Below are positions 1 to 8,418 of a DNA stretch of 38,120 nucleotides, one piece after another; position 1 is the stretch's first letter; every line of letters begins with the position of its first letter. This DNA comes from Pelosinus fermentans (GTDB lineage Bacteria > Bacillota > Negativicutes > DSM-13327): assembly GCA_002434245.1 (NCBI GenBank), contig DJJR01000003.1, positions 1-38,120 of the forward strand. Direction: 5' to 3'. The translations under genes and the position numbers were made by a program. The notes under the pieces were generated by a model. That model saw only the letters and a list, made by a program, of their open reading frames with translations. It was not told the origin of the DNA and searched no databases.

Positions 1-13
1 GGCTAATCAACAT

Positions 14-457
14 TCATGGTTTTCCACCTCTGATTACTTTGCGGGTACTGAAATTTACAATTAGATCAGCAACCGAGATCGTATCACATTGAATATCTGT
101 CTGACGGCGCACTAGTACACGCAGCCTTGCCAGCAGTTCTTCAAAAGCAAACGGTTTTATCAGGTAATCGTCGGCGCCGGCATCCAGTCCTTCAACCCGG
201 TTCTCAATGCTGTCTTTAGCGGTTAATAAAAGAACTGGCGGACTTTCTTTTTGCCGGCGAAGCTTTTTTAGCAGGGAAATTCCGTCCAGTTTGGGCAGCA
301 TCCAATCCAGAATCACAACATCATATGTTGTTGTTTCCAAATAATAGCTGGCCTCCACTCCATCTCCCGCAGTATCTATGCCATAGCCAGATTGAGTTAA
401 TCGTTTTTTTAGTAATATTTGCAAATCTTTCTCATCCTCTACAATTAATACCCGCAT
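14..457 (-). pseudogene. Truncated OmpR-family response regulator (receiver domain only)
   Basis: The 147-residue product is a CheY-like receiver: acidic pocket E7/D8, phospho-acceptor D51 in VVILDWMLP, then the LLLTA and K/PF switch positions (LIKPFAFEELLARL). The inter-domain linker follows (VNFSTRKVIRGGKP), after which family members continue for about 80 residues of winged-helix DNA-binding domain. Here a TGA comes straight after GGKP, and the other two minus-strand frames also meet stops within the last 13 bases of the window. A single frameshift therefore does not restore the reading frame inside the window. The start at 457 has an AGGGAGG-like site upstream. It is divergent from the PepSY gene, a common pairing for such regulators. 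It could be a rearrangement junction or, less likely, a genuine stand-alone receiver. Confidence 0.75.
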
Positions 458-530
458 CGGTCTGTTCCTCCCTTTTTAATTCTTTGTTTGCATTATATCA
501 TATTTTTTCTGGAAGAATTATGGAAACCTC

Positions 531-569
531 GGTTTTAATCTTGGTTTAATCTTCGTCTGCTAAGATAAT
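531..569 (+). promoter_or_regulatory. Putative response-regulator direct repeat and -10 before PepSY gene
   Basis: Two copies of a TTTAATCTT element (within 533-542 and 544-553) are spaced 11 bp apart, one helical turn. This is the usual arrangement of an OmpR/PhoB-type tandem site. A TAAGAT -10-like box follows at 561-566. The repeat lies where a -35 would be, so activation by the neighbouring regulator is a plausible inference. Confidence 0.35.
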
Positions 570-617
570 GACAAACAGCAGAGTTACTGCTAATAAAACA
601 AGAGGGGATGATGGAAA

Positions 618-1094
618 ATGCGAGAAAAGATAATGCGGGGGCTCTTAATGATAGCAGCCACAGTATTTGTTTCAGCGACAGCGCTTGCAGCGCTGGACGA
701 AGCTGGAGCGCGTGAAATTGCAAGGCAATGGGTGCCGGAAGGAGCGGTCTATCTATCAACAAAAGATGAGATTGATGAATATGAAGTTGAATTTCTGGTT
801 CACGAAACTAATAGCAAATATGAAATCGATATTAGTAAAAATACTGCAATGGTCGCAGAAGTAAAAACTAAGCTAAGAGGTGAGCGGGGGAGCTTAACCG
901 TAAAGCTGAATGAGAGTGATGTTGCAGCAATCGTACTGAGTGAGTTTCCCGGCTCACAAATTGGTCAGGTAAAACTGGAATCAGATGATGGTTACCGGAA
1001 ATATGAAGTTAAATTTGCAAATGGTTCGATTCGTGGCGAAATGGAGATTAATCCGGAGACTGGTGTCATCCTGGAAAGAGATATCAAATACTAG
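618..1094 (+). CDS. Secreted PepSY-domain protein
   Basis: A 158-residue protein. Residues 1-24 form a signal peptide (basic MREKIMR, hydrophobic core, ALA cleavage site). The rest holds two PepSY-like repeats: about residues 27-85 (EAREIA-type helix, then YEVEFLV and KYEIDIS strands) and about 97-158 (ESDVAAIVLSEF, YEVKFA, EMEINPETGVIL). PepSY modules are small extracytoplasmic domains, often with metallopeptidases or two-component systems; no enzymatic residues are evident. The ATG at 618 has AGAGGGG about 10 bases upstream. A rho-independent terminator follows, so it is probably monocistronic. It faces away from the truncated regulator, so its original control may be lost. Confidence 0.8.
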   Translation: MREKIMRGLLMIAATVFVSATALAALDEAGAREIARQWVPEGAVYLSTKDEIDEYEVEFLVHETNSKYEIDISKNTAMVAEVKTKLRGERGSLTVKLNESDVAAIVLSEFPGSQIGQVKLESDDGYRKYEVKFANGSIRGEMEINPETGVILERDIKY

Positions 1095-1115
1095 CAATTA
1101 TATATTTTATGTATT

Positions 1116-1148
1116 ACGGCGTTACTTTAGGGTAATGCCGTTTTTTTT
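1116..1148 (+). terminator. Rho-independent terminator after PepSY gene
   Basis: A 10-bp stem (ACGGCGTTAC with GTAATGCCGT, one G-T pair) with a six-base loop runs straight into eight T residues. It starts about 20 bp after the PepSY stop. Confidence 0.85.
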
Positions 1149-1364
1149 GAAAACCACTAGTTGTTCAATTAGCCTAAACTAACTTAGCTTTACTCAAGAA
1201 CAGTAAATTTCTACAAGGAATTAGTTCATAGAGTGAAGAAGTTCATATACAGCCTATTCAATAATGATTAGAGTTGGATATATGTTTATGTTAATCGATA
1301 CGTTAACTTCATAAAGTTAGTTTTGTACCTGTGTTATGCGGGGCGTTATGGAGGTTTTTTGCAT

Positions 1365-2270
1365 ATGGAATTAAGACAAATTGAATATTTTTGCATGGTA
1401 GGAAAGCTGCATAGTTTTACCAGAGCAGCAGAGCAATTACATATTTCTCAGCCTTCAATCACTCAGGCCATTCGCAAGCTGAAGGAAGAAATTGATGTTC
1501 AGCTTTTTGACAGGAGTAAAAAGAAAGCTGTTCTTACGACGGAAGGGCAGGCTTTTCTCACGCGAATGGAAAAGATTCTCGATGACTGTCAACAAGCTAT
1601 TCAGGAAGCAAAAGACTTTAAGACGTGGCGAAAAGGCACTGTCAAGTTAGGTGTTCCGCCGATGATTGAATCCTATTTATTTCCTGACATTTTCTCAGGC
1701 TTTAAACATGCCTATCCCGATTTACAACTGATTGCTTTTGAGGAGACGTCTTCCTTAGAAGCTGCTTCAAAATTAGAAAAAGATGAACTTGATTTGGCGA
1801 TCATCATTCTTCCTGAAAGTTCTGAAACTCTCAATACCTTGGTTATTACCCAAGAAGAACTTGTCTTGTGCATGCATCCCGATCATCCCCTGCGAAAGCA
1901 GAAATCGGTAAGATTTGATCAACTGAAAAACGAACAGTTTATTTTACTAAAAGAAAGATCTTATCAGCACCAAATTGTCATCAGCAGGTGCTTACGTCAA
2001 CATTTCATGCCGAATACGATACTTTCTTCCAACCAGATTAAAACAATAAAGAGTTTAATTGCCAATGACTCGGGGATTTCTCTGCTGATGACCATGGTTG
2101 TTCGGGATGATCCTCAAATCGCCATTGTTCCATTACATGAACCTATTACATTTGATATTGGCTTAGCTTGGAAAAAGAATAAATATTTGTCGAATGCATC
2201 CATGGCATTTATAAAATTTCTTAAAGAGCAATACAAACTGAAAGCATGCATTGATGATATTACAAAGTAA
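1365..2270 (+). CDS. LysR-family transcriptional regulator
   Basis: A 301-residue protein. The N-terminal winged helix-turn-helix spans residues 1-60 (MELRQIEYFCMV, then HISQPSITQAIRKLKEEIDVQLFDR), the classic LysR signature. The periplasmic-binding-like effector domain follows from about residue 90. I chose ATG 1365 rather than upstream in-frame codons because GGAGG sits about 10 bases before it and LysR proteins start at MELRQ. A terminator separates it from the FAD oxidase gene on the same strand. It may control that pair, as LysR proteins often regulate adjacent genes, but this is only suggested by position. Confidence 0.9.
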   Translation: MELRQIEYFCMVGKLHSFTRAAEQLHISQPSITQAIRKLKEEIDVQLFDRSKKKAVLTTEGQAFLTRMEKILDDCQQAIQEAKDFKTWRKGTVKLGVPPMIESYLFPDIFSGFKHAYPDLQLIAFEETSSLEAASKLEKDELDLAIIILPESSETLNTLVITQEELVLCMHPDHPLRKQKSVRFDQLKNEQFILLKERSYQHQIVISRCLRQHFMPNTILSSNQIKTIKSLIANDSGISLLMTMVVRDDPQIAIVPLHEPITFDIGLAWKKNKYLSNASMAFIKFLKEQYKLKACIDDITK

Positions 2271-2320
2271 ATTACATAAGAAAATACTGACACGTCCTTT
2301 TAAATTCTGATGCTAAAATA

Positions 2321-2349
2321 AAAAGTCCGCTAATTTCGCGGACTTTTTT
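2321..2349 (+). terminator. Rho-independent terminator after LysR gene
   Basis: A stem AAAAGTCCGC pairs with GCGGACTTTT across a seven-base loop and ends in a T run. This uncouples lysR from the downstream oxidase. Confidence 0.85.
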
Positions 2350-2544
2350 GTGTGTATGGATAAAATGTAAGTCGTAATACTCTCGTACGAATTAAAATCG
2401 GTTATAACCAATATAGGCACAAGTTATTAACTCATTGCTATAATATATTTCCCTTTAATAATCCTACGTGATAGTGTTTATTTAGATACGAAATGCAAAA
2501 TAAATAATTTTAAATTTTATGAATTATTTTGGGGGGTAGATTGA

Positions 2545-3933
2545 ATGATAGCAAATGAAATCAAAAGGAAAATTCGTAATATTGTTGGCTTGGAAAATGC
2601 GATTGATTCTACAGAGGAGTGTTTTGGCTATTCTTATGACTCATCCTTTGTTCCAATGTCGCCAGAGAATATTCCCGATCTTGTAGTCATCCCCAGCACT
2701 ACGGAAGAGATATCCGCAGTAATGGCGATTGCCAATGAATATGGTATTCCCGTAACACCTCGCGGCACGGCCAGTGGCCGCACCGGCGGTAGTATCCCTG
2801 TCCGCGGTGGTATTTCCTTAGCACTCCATCGCATGACAAGAATCATCGAATTTGACGAAGGAAATATGATGATTACAGTGGAAGCTGGCGTACGTACCAT
2901 TGATGTTTACAATTTTTGTGCTGAAAAAGGTTTGTTTTTTCCTCCAGACCCGGCTAGTTGGAAGTATGCAACTATTGGTGGAAATGTGGGGGAAAACGCT
3001 GGCGGCATGAGGGCGGTCAAGTATGGGGTGACCAGTAATTATGTCATGGGGCTTGAGGTCGTATTAGCTGACGGCAGCATTATTAATACCGGCGGTAAAG
3101 CAATCAAAAACGTAACTGGCTATAATCTTACCCAATTATTCACTGGATCGGAAGGTACCTTATGTGTTATCACCAAGGTGCTGCTGCGCTTAATTCTGAT
3201 GCCCAAAGTACGAAATACCCTGCAATTAATGTTTCCTTCCCTGGATAATGCTTGTAAGACCATTCATAAAATGCTGATATCTGGAGTAGTACCAGCGGCG
3301 GCAGAATTGATGGATAAAATCAGTATCCAAGCAGTAGCCAGACACCGCAAACTTGAGATTGATTCGTCCATAGAAGCCTGTGTCATCTTGGAAATTGACG
3401 GCGAGACCACTGCGGAACTCGAGAAGCAGGCCAAGCAAATTCAAGCTATCGCCAATGAATTTAGGGTACTTGAAGTTCGGATTGCGACTTCTCAGCAAGA
3501 AGTAGATGACATTTGGGCCATACGCCGTGGACTCAGTTCGGCTATTGGTGCTATGGCACCCAATCGATTTGGCGAAGATATTTCAGTACCACGCAATGCA
3601 TTTCCTGAGACTGTTGGTCTTATCCGCAAGATAGCAGAAAAATACAACCTTACAATTGCCGTTTATGGGCATGCCGGTGATGGCAACATCCATCCCTCTG
3701 TACTTTGTGATCTGTCTAAGCTCGGAGAAGAACAACGAGTTCATGATGCTGTAAATGAGATTTTTTCGGCAGCTCTTTCTGTAGGTGGTACGTTATCTGG
3801 TGAACATGGTATTGGCATAACAAAACGACCTCATATTACTAAGGCTCTAGGGGAAGCAGGGGTCAATGCGCTGAAAATGGTCAAGCAATCCTTTGATCCT
3901 AAGGGGATTCTGAATCCAAATAAAATTTGGTAG
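2545..3933 (+). CDS. FAD-linked 2-hydroxyacid oxidase (GlcD/D-lactate dehydrogenase type)
   Basis: A 462-residue protein of the vanillyl-alcohol-oxidase fold. An FAD-binding domain covers about residues 40-215, with TPRGTASGRTGGS and ATIGGNVGENAGG, the PP-loop and Gly-rich elements that hold the flavin. The C-terminal oxidase domain covers about 220-462 and contains YGHAGDGNIHP and SGEHGIG, conserved in GlcD and D-lactate dehydrogenases. It probably oxidises a 2-hydroxycarboxylate (lactate, glycolate or 2-hydroxyglutarate-like) to the 2-oxoacid. GGGGGG precedes the ATG. The Fe-S gene starts 16 bp after the stop, so the two should form a complex. The exact substrate cannot be read from sequence. 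Confidence 0.9.
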   Translation: MIANEIKRKIRNIVGLENAIDSTEECFGYSYDSSFVPMSPENIPDLVVIPSTTEEISAVMAIANEYGIPVTPRGTASGRTGGSIPVRGGISLALHRMTRIIEFDEGNMMITVEAGVRTIDVYNFCAEKGLFFPPDPASWKYATIGGNVGENAGGMRAVKYGVTSNYVMGLEVVLADGSIINTGGKAIKNVTGYNLTQLFTGSEGTLCVITKVLLRLILMPKVRNTLQLMFPSLDNACKTIHKMLISGVVPAAAELMDKISIQAVARHRKLEIDSSIEACVILEIDGETTAELEKQAKQIQAIANEFRVLEVRIATSQQEVDDIWAIRRGLSSAIGAMAPNRFGEDISVPRNAFPETVGLIRKIAEKYNLTIAVYGHAGDGNIHPSVLCDLSKLGEEQRVHDAVNEIFSAALSVGGTLSGEHGIGITKRPHITKALGEAGVNALKMVKQSFDPKGILNPNKIW

Positions 3934-3949
3934 TGAGGAGTTTGTAATA

Positions 3950-5173
3950 ATGCATACAGATATAAAATCATACTTCAAAGACGTGGAAGATATTGTGAGT
4001 CAGTGCGACCGTTGTGGCACTTGCCTGACCGTATGCCCTCTATTTGGCGCAAAAGATATGGAATCATCAAGTGCCCGGGGTAAAAATAATATTGCCAGGG
4101 GACTGATACAAGGAGTTGTTAGGCCTAGTACTAAGGTACTCGACATTATTAATTTTTGTCTCTTGTGCCGCACCTGTGTAGATAATTGTCCCAGCAAGGT
4201 CAAAACCGATGAGGCGATGATTGCCCTTCGACAGTATTTTGCCGATAAAAATGGCAGTCCGGGTGCTACATATAAGGCACTAGGTGCCCTCATGAAGAAT
4301 CGAACCCTTGTAAAATTATCTGCTGGGACACTTAAGATATTACGTCGGATAGGCATGAATACTGTGATCCCTCATGGTATGGCACCTAGAGAATTTACAC
4401 GCAAGCAGTATTTGGCATCCTTTGCAGGTCCTGCCGCTCTAGGCAGCACTGCGCCCCTGTCGCCTATTACCTTATCTGATAAAAGTAAGGTCGCCTATTT
4501 TAAAGGCTGTGGCATGAGCATGATGTTTCCTGATGCAGTAGAGGGGACAATTGCTATCTTAGGTACACTAACAGAGCCAGAACGAATCGATAATCTGTGC
4601 TGTGGATTACCCCACCTTGCTCATGGACTTCGTACTGACTTTTTAGAGATGGCAAAACAAAATATTGCTTTATTTGAAAAATCGGATGTGATTGTTAGTG
4701 ATTGTGCTAGCTGCAGCGGTACATTAAAGCACATTGCCGCTTATTTTGCTGACGATCCAGTGTGGGAAAACCGGGCAGCTGCCTTCAGTCAAAAAATTAT
4801 GGGGCTCAGTGAATATCTCGTCCATGTTGGCTATAAGGCTCAGCATCGTGTTGATGCGAAACTGACATTTCATGAACCCTGCCACTTAGGGCGGGGACAA
4901 GATATCAAAAGTCAGCCCCGCCAACTTTTAAAAGCAACCGGGAACTTTATAGAAATGGCAGGAGCCAATACTTGTTGCGGCGGTGCTGGATCCTTCCATA
5001 TGGATTATCCTGATATTGCAACATCTATCTTAGCAAAGAAACGCATTAATATTGAAAATTCTGGGGCGCAAATTGTTGTCTCCGAATGTCCTACCTGTCT
5101 TGTTCAGCTAAATAAGGCGGCAGCACAAAGTGGCGGCAAATTCAAGGTAATGCACATTAGCCAAGTCATTTAA
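3950..5173 (+). CDS. GlcF/LldE-type iron-sulfur electron-transfer subunit
   Basis: A 407-residue protein. Two N-terminal 4Fe-4S motifs are present: CDRCGTCLTVCP (about residues 18-29) and CLLCRTCVDNCP (about 71-82). Two cysteine-rich CCG domains follow, the first ending in LCCGLPH, the second containing EPCHLGRGQ and CCGGAGSF. This is the architecture of glycolate oxidase GlcF and of partner subunits of anaerobic lactate dehydrogenases. It should take electrons from the FAD subunit encoded 16 bp upstream and pass them to a membrane carrier or to ferredoxin/ETF chemistry. No terminator hairpin is obvious after the stop. The RBS is GAGGAG. Confidence 0.9.
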   Translation: MHTDIKSYFKDVEDIVSQCDRCGTCLTVCPLFGAKDMESSSARGKNNIARGLIQGVVRPSTKVLDIINFCLLCRTCVDNCPSKVKTDEAMIALRQYFADKNGSPGATYKALGALMKNRTLVKLSAGTLKILRRIGMNTVIPHGMAPREFTRKQYLASFAGPAALGSTAPLSPITLSDKSKVAYFKGCGMSMMFPDAVEGTIAILGTLTEPERIDNLCCGLPHLAHGLRTDFLEMAKQNIALFEKSDVIVSDCASCSGTLKHIAAYFADDPVWENRAAAFSQKIMGLSEYLVHVGYKAQHRVDAKLTFHEPCHLGRGQDIKSQPRQLLKATGNFIEMAGANTCCGGAGSFHMDYPDIATSILAKKRINIENSGAQIVVSECPTCLVQLNKAAAQSGGKFKVMHISQVI

Positions 5174-5681
5174 GATGACTATGGCTCAGGGCGATGAGAA
5201 TAGAAAATTCTCCGATAAAGGTGATGCGTAAAGCCATGTCACCGGTGAAAAAGCGCAAGAAGGGACGGCTGGTTTAGGGTTCAATCGGAAGTTTTGTGCG
5301 ATAAAAGGCTCAACTAGCAGAAAAATGCAAATTGGGTCTTTTTTCAAAATCAATTTCGTAATAGTCAAATGCACTCAGTACCGCATTCGCACTGGTGTAA
5401 TTTCAACAAACTTTTCATTGTGATAGCTTGCGCTTTAGAGTACTTTAAATGTAAAATTTGACCAATTAATTATTAATTGATAGTATTAACTAAAAGGTAT
5501 CCCTTATAGGATATAATAACGGATAAAAAAATTCGCCGTTTGACTCGATACGAAAAGCCATATCTTGGGAATCGTTCCTCCGAAAATTGGGTGGGGAGAG
5601 GCACAAGGAGAGTAACATAAGATAATCAGGTTAATAGTATAGTGCTATATTGACAAACGAAAGAAATCGGGGGTGGCAGGA
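5174..5681. other. 508-bp intergenic stretch, no gene recognised
   Basis: No reading frame with a ribosome-binding site and family resemblance was found on either strand. A TATAAT box at 5512-5517 could serve the permease downstream, leaving a leader of roughly 160 bases with a small GGAAT-CG-TTCC dyad near 5570. I could not match that leader to any riboswitch class I know. Confidence 0.5.
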
Positions 5682-6560
5682 ATGCAAGTTCATTTCATTT
5701 TAGCTTTTGTTGCTTTTTTGTGGGGATTAAATCCGCCGGCAATGAAAATTGGTCTTCTGTATGTAGATCCTATGCCTTATAATGCAATTCGCATGCTGGT
5801 TGCGTTGGTAGTTGGCTGGGGAGTGCTAAGACGCATAGGGAGCTGGCAACCGCTGCGGCGGGAAGATTGGAAAGTATTACTCATATCTAGCCTGGGTTTT
5901 TTCTTCTTTCAACTTTTTTTTACTGCAGGCGTGCAGATTACAACAGCAGGAAACGCATCGCTCATTCTTGGCTGCTTGCCAGTCAGTGTAGCCATTATTA
6001 ACCACTTTCACGGACTTGAACGTATTAATACGGCGGCGATGGTTGGTATACTGGTCTCGATTGGGGGGATCGTTATTATGGTGGCTGGTACTGGTAAAGA
6101 AATCAGTCTGAGCGAAAGACATATTACGGGGGCACTGATGTTACTTGTCGCTCAAATGAGTTACGGCTACTATACCGTTTTTTCTCGTTTACTGATACAT
6201 GCTTATTCTGCATATCAGATAACCGCATATATACTTCTAATTTCTACTGGGCTCTTCCTATTTATATCACTTCCCGCCGTATTGGCAACTGATTGGCAAT
6301 CTGTACCCTGGCCAGGTTGGGCCAGCATATTATATTCTGGTCTTTTTCCTCTATGCTTGGGTAATTGTTTGTGGATTTGGGGCACAGGGATATTAGGCAG
6401 CACCAAGGCATCATTATATAATAACCTGCCACCAGTCTTTGCTGTTGCAATCAGTTATCTATTTCTCGGAGAGAGCTTTGGGTGGCTGCAGTTTATTGGT
6501 GCTATCATAATATTTTTAGGTCTGTATGTTTCTAAGGGGAAACAGTCTATGGAATCATAA
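5682..6560 (+). CDS. EamA/DMT-superfamily permease
   Basis: A 292-residue integral membrane protein with about ten hydrophobic segments in two EamA repeats (first half starting LAFVAFLWGLNPPAMKIG, second around GALMLLVAQMSYGYYTVFSR). It ends in the family-typical GWLQFIGAIIIFLGLYVSK. DMT permeases export or take up amino acids, nucleosides and other small metabolites; the substrate is not predictable. I prefer ATG 5682 to the GTG at 5673 because the GGGGGTGG site at about 5669-5676 overlaps the GTG but is well placed for the ATG. It converges with the ABC exporter operon, with only about 34 bp between the stops. Confidence 0.85.
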   Translation: MQVHFILAFVAFLWGLNPPAMKIGLLYVDPMPYNAIRMLVALVVGWGVLRRIGSWQPLRREDWKVLLISSLGFFFFQLFFTAGVQITTAGNASLILGCLPVSVAIINHFHGLERINTAAMVGILVSIGGIVIMVAGTGKEISLSERHITGALMLLVAQMSYGYYTVFSRLLIHAYSAYQITAYILLISTGLFLFISLPAVLATDWQSVPWPGWASILYSGLFPLCLGNCLWIWGTGILGSTKASLYNNLPPVFAVAISYLFLGESFGWLQFIGAIIIFLGLYVSKGKQSMES

Positions 6561-6594
6561 GAATGATCACTAATTTTCAAAGAGTTACTTTACT

Positions 6595-8418
6595 TTATAC
6601 AGATCCGGCCTCCTCAGCCTCGAACTGACTGTTGTAAAGCCTATGGTAAAAACCCTTCTTCTCCATTAACTCCAGATGGCTTCCCTTTTCCACAATATCC
6701 CCGTGATTCAGTACCAGGATGATATCCGCGTTGCGAATCGTAGACAGCCGGTGGGCAATGACAAAGCTGGTTCTTCCTTGCATCATCCTATTCATCGCAT
6801 TTTGAATGAGAACCTCTGTACGGGTGTCTACCGAGCTTGTGGCTTCATCCAGAATTAGAATTGGTGGGTCGGCGATAATGGCCCGGGCAATGGTGAGCAA
6901 TTGCTTCTCGCCTTGAGAAATATTACTGGCATCCTCACTAATCCGCATATCGTAGCTATTGGGTAATGTTCTGATAAATTGATGGACATAAGCGGTTTTA
7001 GCGGCGTCAACAACCTGCTGCCGGGTGGCCCCCTGGCGTCCATAGGCAATATTTTCTGCAATTGTTCCGTTAAACAGCCAGGTATCTTGCAGCACCATGC
7101 CAAATATACTGCGCAGATCATCCCGTTTCATATCCCTGATATCAATATCATCCACTTTAATACTGCCGTCATCCACATCATAAAAACGCATAAACAAATT
7201 GATCAACGTTGTTTTGCCCGATCCGGTGGGACCGACGATGGCGACCGTTTGACCACTTTTGACCTCTAAATTAAAATCATGGATGACAGGCTGATCGGGC
7301 AGATAAGAAAAGTTTATATGCTGGATGGAAACATTGCCTTGGATATTTTCCAGTTTTACCGGATGGGGATGCTCGGCGCTTTCCTCCGCTTCATCAAGAA
7401 TTTCAAAAATTCTTTCCGCAGCAGCCAGTGTGGCCTGCAAGGTTCCCGCTGCATTGGAAATGATACCGATAGGATGGTTAAACTGTTTGACATATTGCAA
7501 AAAAGCTTGAATTTGTCCAACCTCGATTTGTCCGCGAATGGCAAGAAAACAGCCCATAACAGCAACGCTTACATATCCGATATTGCCTAAAAATGCGGAC
7601 AAAGGCGATAATATGCCTGATAAAAATTCGGCGCGCCACGAATTTTTCAGGATTTTTTTATTTAAGTCGCTAAAGCGGGCCTTGGCTTCTTCTTCATAAT
7701 TAAAGCTTCGCACAACGCTGTAGCCTGTATACATTTCTTCCACATGCCCGTTCATAGCGCCAATAAAAGCTTGTTGATTGATAAAGTATTTTTGGGATGC
7801 TTTTATGATGATTGACGAGGTGAAAAGTGCGATGGGTATAACAGCAAAAGCTATCAGTGATATCCGGACATTAATGAGTACCATCATCACAGAGATTCCC
7901 ACCAGGGTGGCCAGAGAAGAAATAATTTGGGAAAAGCTTTGCTGCAAAGTAGAACTGACGGTTTCAACATCATTGGTAACCCGGCTTAATAGTTCACCAT
8001 GGGTTTTACTGTCTAGAAACCGCAGTGGCAGCCGATTAAGCTTTATAGTAAGGTCTGTTCTGATCAAATAAATAATACGGGATGTGATCTCGGCTATCAG
8101 GAAATTCTGCCCAAATGCAAAAACCTGAGAAATCAAATAGATAACGGTTAATAGCAGCAGCGTTCTTATCATGTTGTCCCAGTGAAAGATTCCTGTAGTC
8201 ACACCCTGATAAAGCTGTGTGGTTACTTTACCTAAAATTTCCGGTGCCATAACAGTAAACGCTGTGCTTAATACCGTCATTAAAATAGCGAAAAATAATT
8301 TTCCTTTTAATTGTTTAAAATAGAGCAACAGACGTCTGCCTGTATTGCCGAGGTTTCGCGGCTTCTCAGCGTGTTTGATTGTCGAGGGATTTGAAGAAGA
8401 ACTTGGCTTATTGCTCAT
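6595..8418 (-). CDS. ABC exporter half-transporter, catalytically canonical partner
   Basis: A 607-residue TMD-NBD protein. Six transmembrane helices lie in about residues 35-330. The nucleotide-binding domain from about 360 has Walker A GPTGSGKTT, signature ISQGEKQ, Walker B ILILDEATSSVD with the catalytic Glu, and the switch His in IAHRLST. The SQGE form of the signature is typical of the canonical member of heterodimeric exporters (TM288/YheH/LmrD type). Its start codon overlaps the stop of the upstream partner by 4 bp, implying translational coupling and equal stoichiometry. Such pairs usually export drugs or lipids. Confidence 0.92.
   Translation of the reverse strand: MSNKPSSSSNPSTIKHAEKPRNLGNTGRRLLLYFKQLKGKLFFAILMTVLSTAFTVMAPEILGKVTTQLYQGVTTGIFHWDNMIRTLLLLTVIYLISQVFAFGQNFLIAEITSRIIYLIRTDLTIKLNRLPLRFLDSKTHGELLSRVTNDVETVSSTLQQSFSQIISSLATLVGISVMMVLINVRISLIAFAVIPIALFTSSIIIKASQKYFINQQAFIGAMNGHVEEMYTGYSVVRSFNYEEEAKARFSDLNKKILKNSWRAEFLSGILSPLSAFLGNIGYVSVAVMGCFLAIRGQIEVGQIQAFLQYVKQFNHPIGIISNAAGTLQATLAAAERIFEILDEAEESAEHPHPVKLENIQGNVSIQHINFSYLPDQPVIHDFNLEVKSGQTVAIVGPTGSGKTTLINLFMRFYDVDDGSIKVDDIDIRDMKRDDLRSIFGMVLQDTWLFNGTIAENIAYGRQGATRQQVVDAAKTAYVHQFIRTLPNSYDMRISEDASNISQGEKQLLTIARAIIADPPILILDEATSSVDTRTEVLIQNAMNRMMQGRTSFVIAHRLSTIRNADIILVLNHGDIVEKGSHLELMEKKGFYHRLYNSQFEAEEAGSV

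Noticed and set aside
5198..5280. Short basic open frame after the Fe-S subunit gene
   Set aside because: No ribosome-binding site, about 27 codons, no resemblance to a known small protein.
5520..5681. Possible riboswitch leader before the DMT permease
   Set aside because: No match to the conserved cores of guanidine, fluoride, SAM, c-di-GMP or purine classes that I could recognise, only a small dyad.
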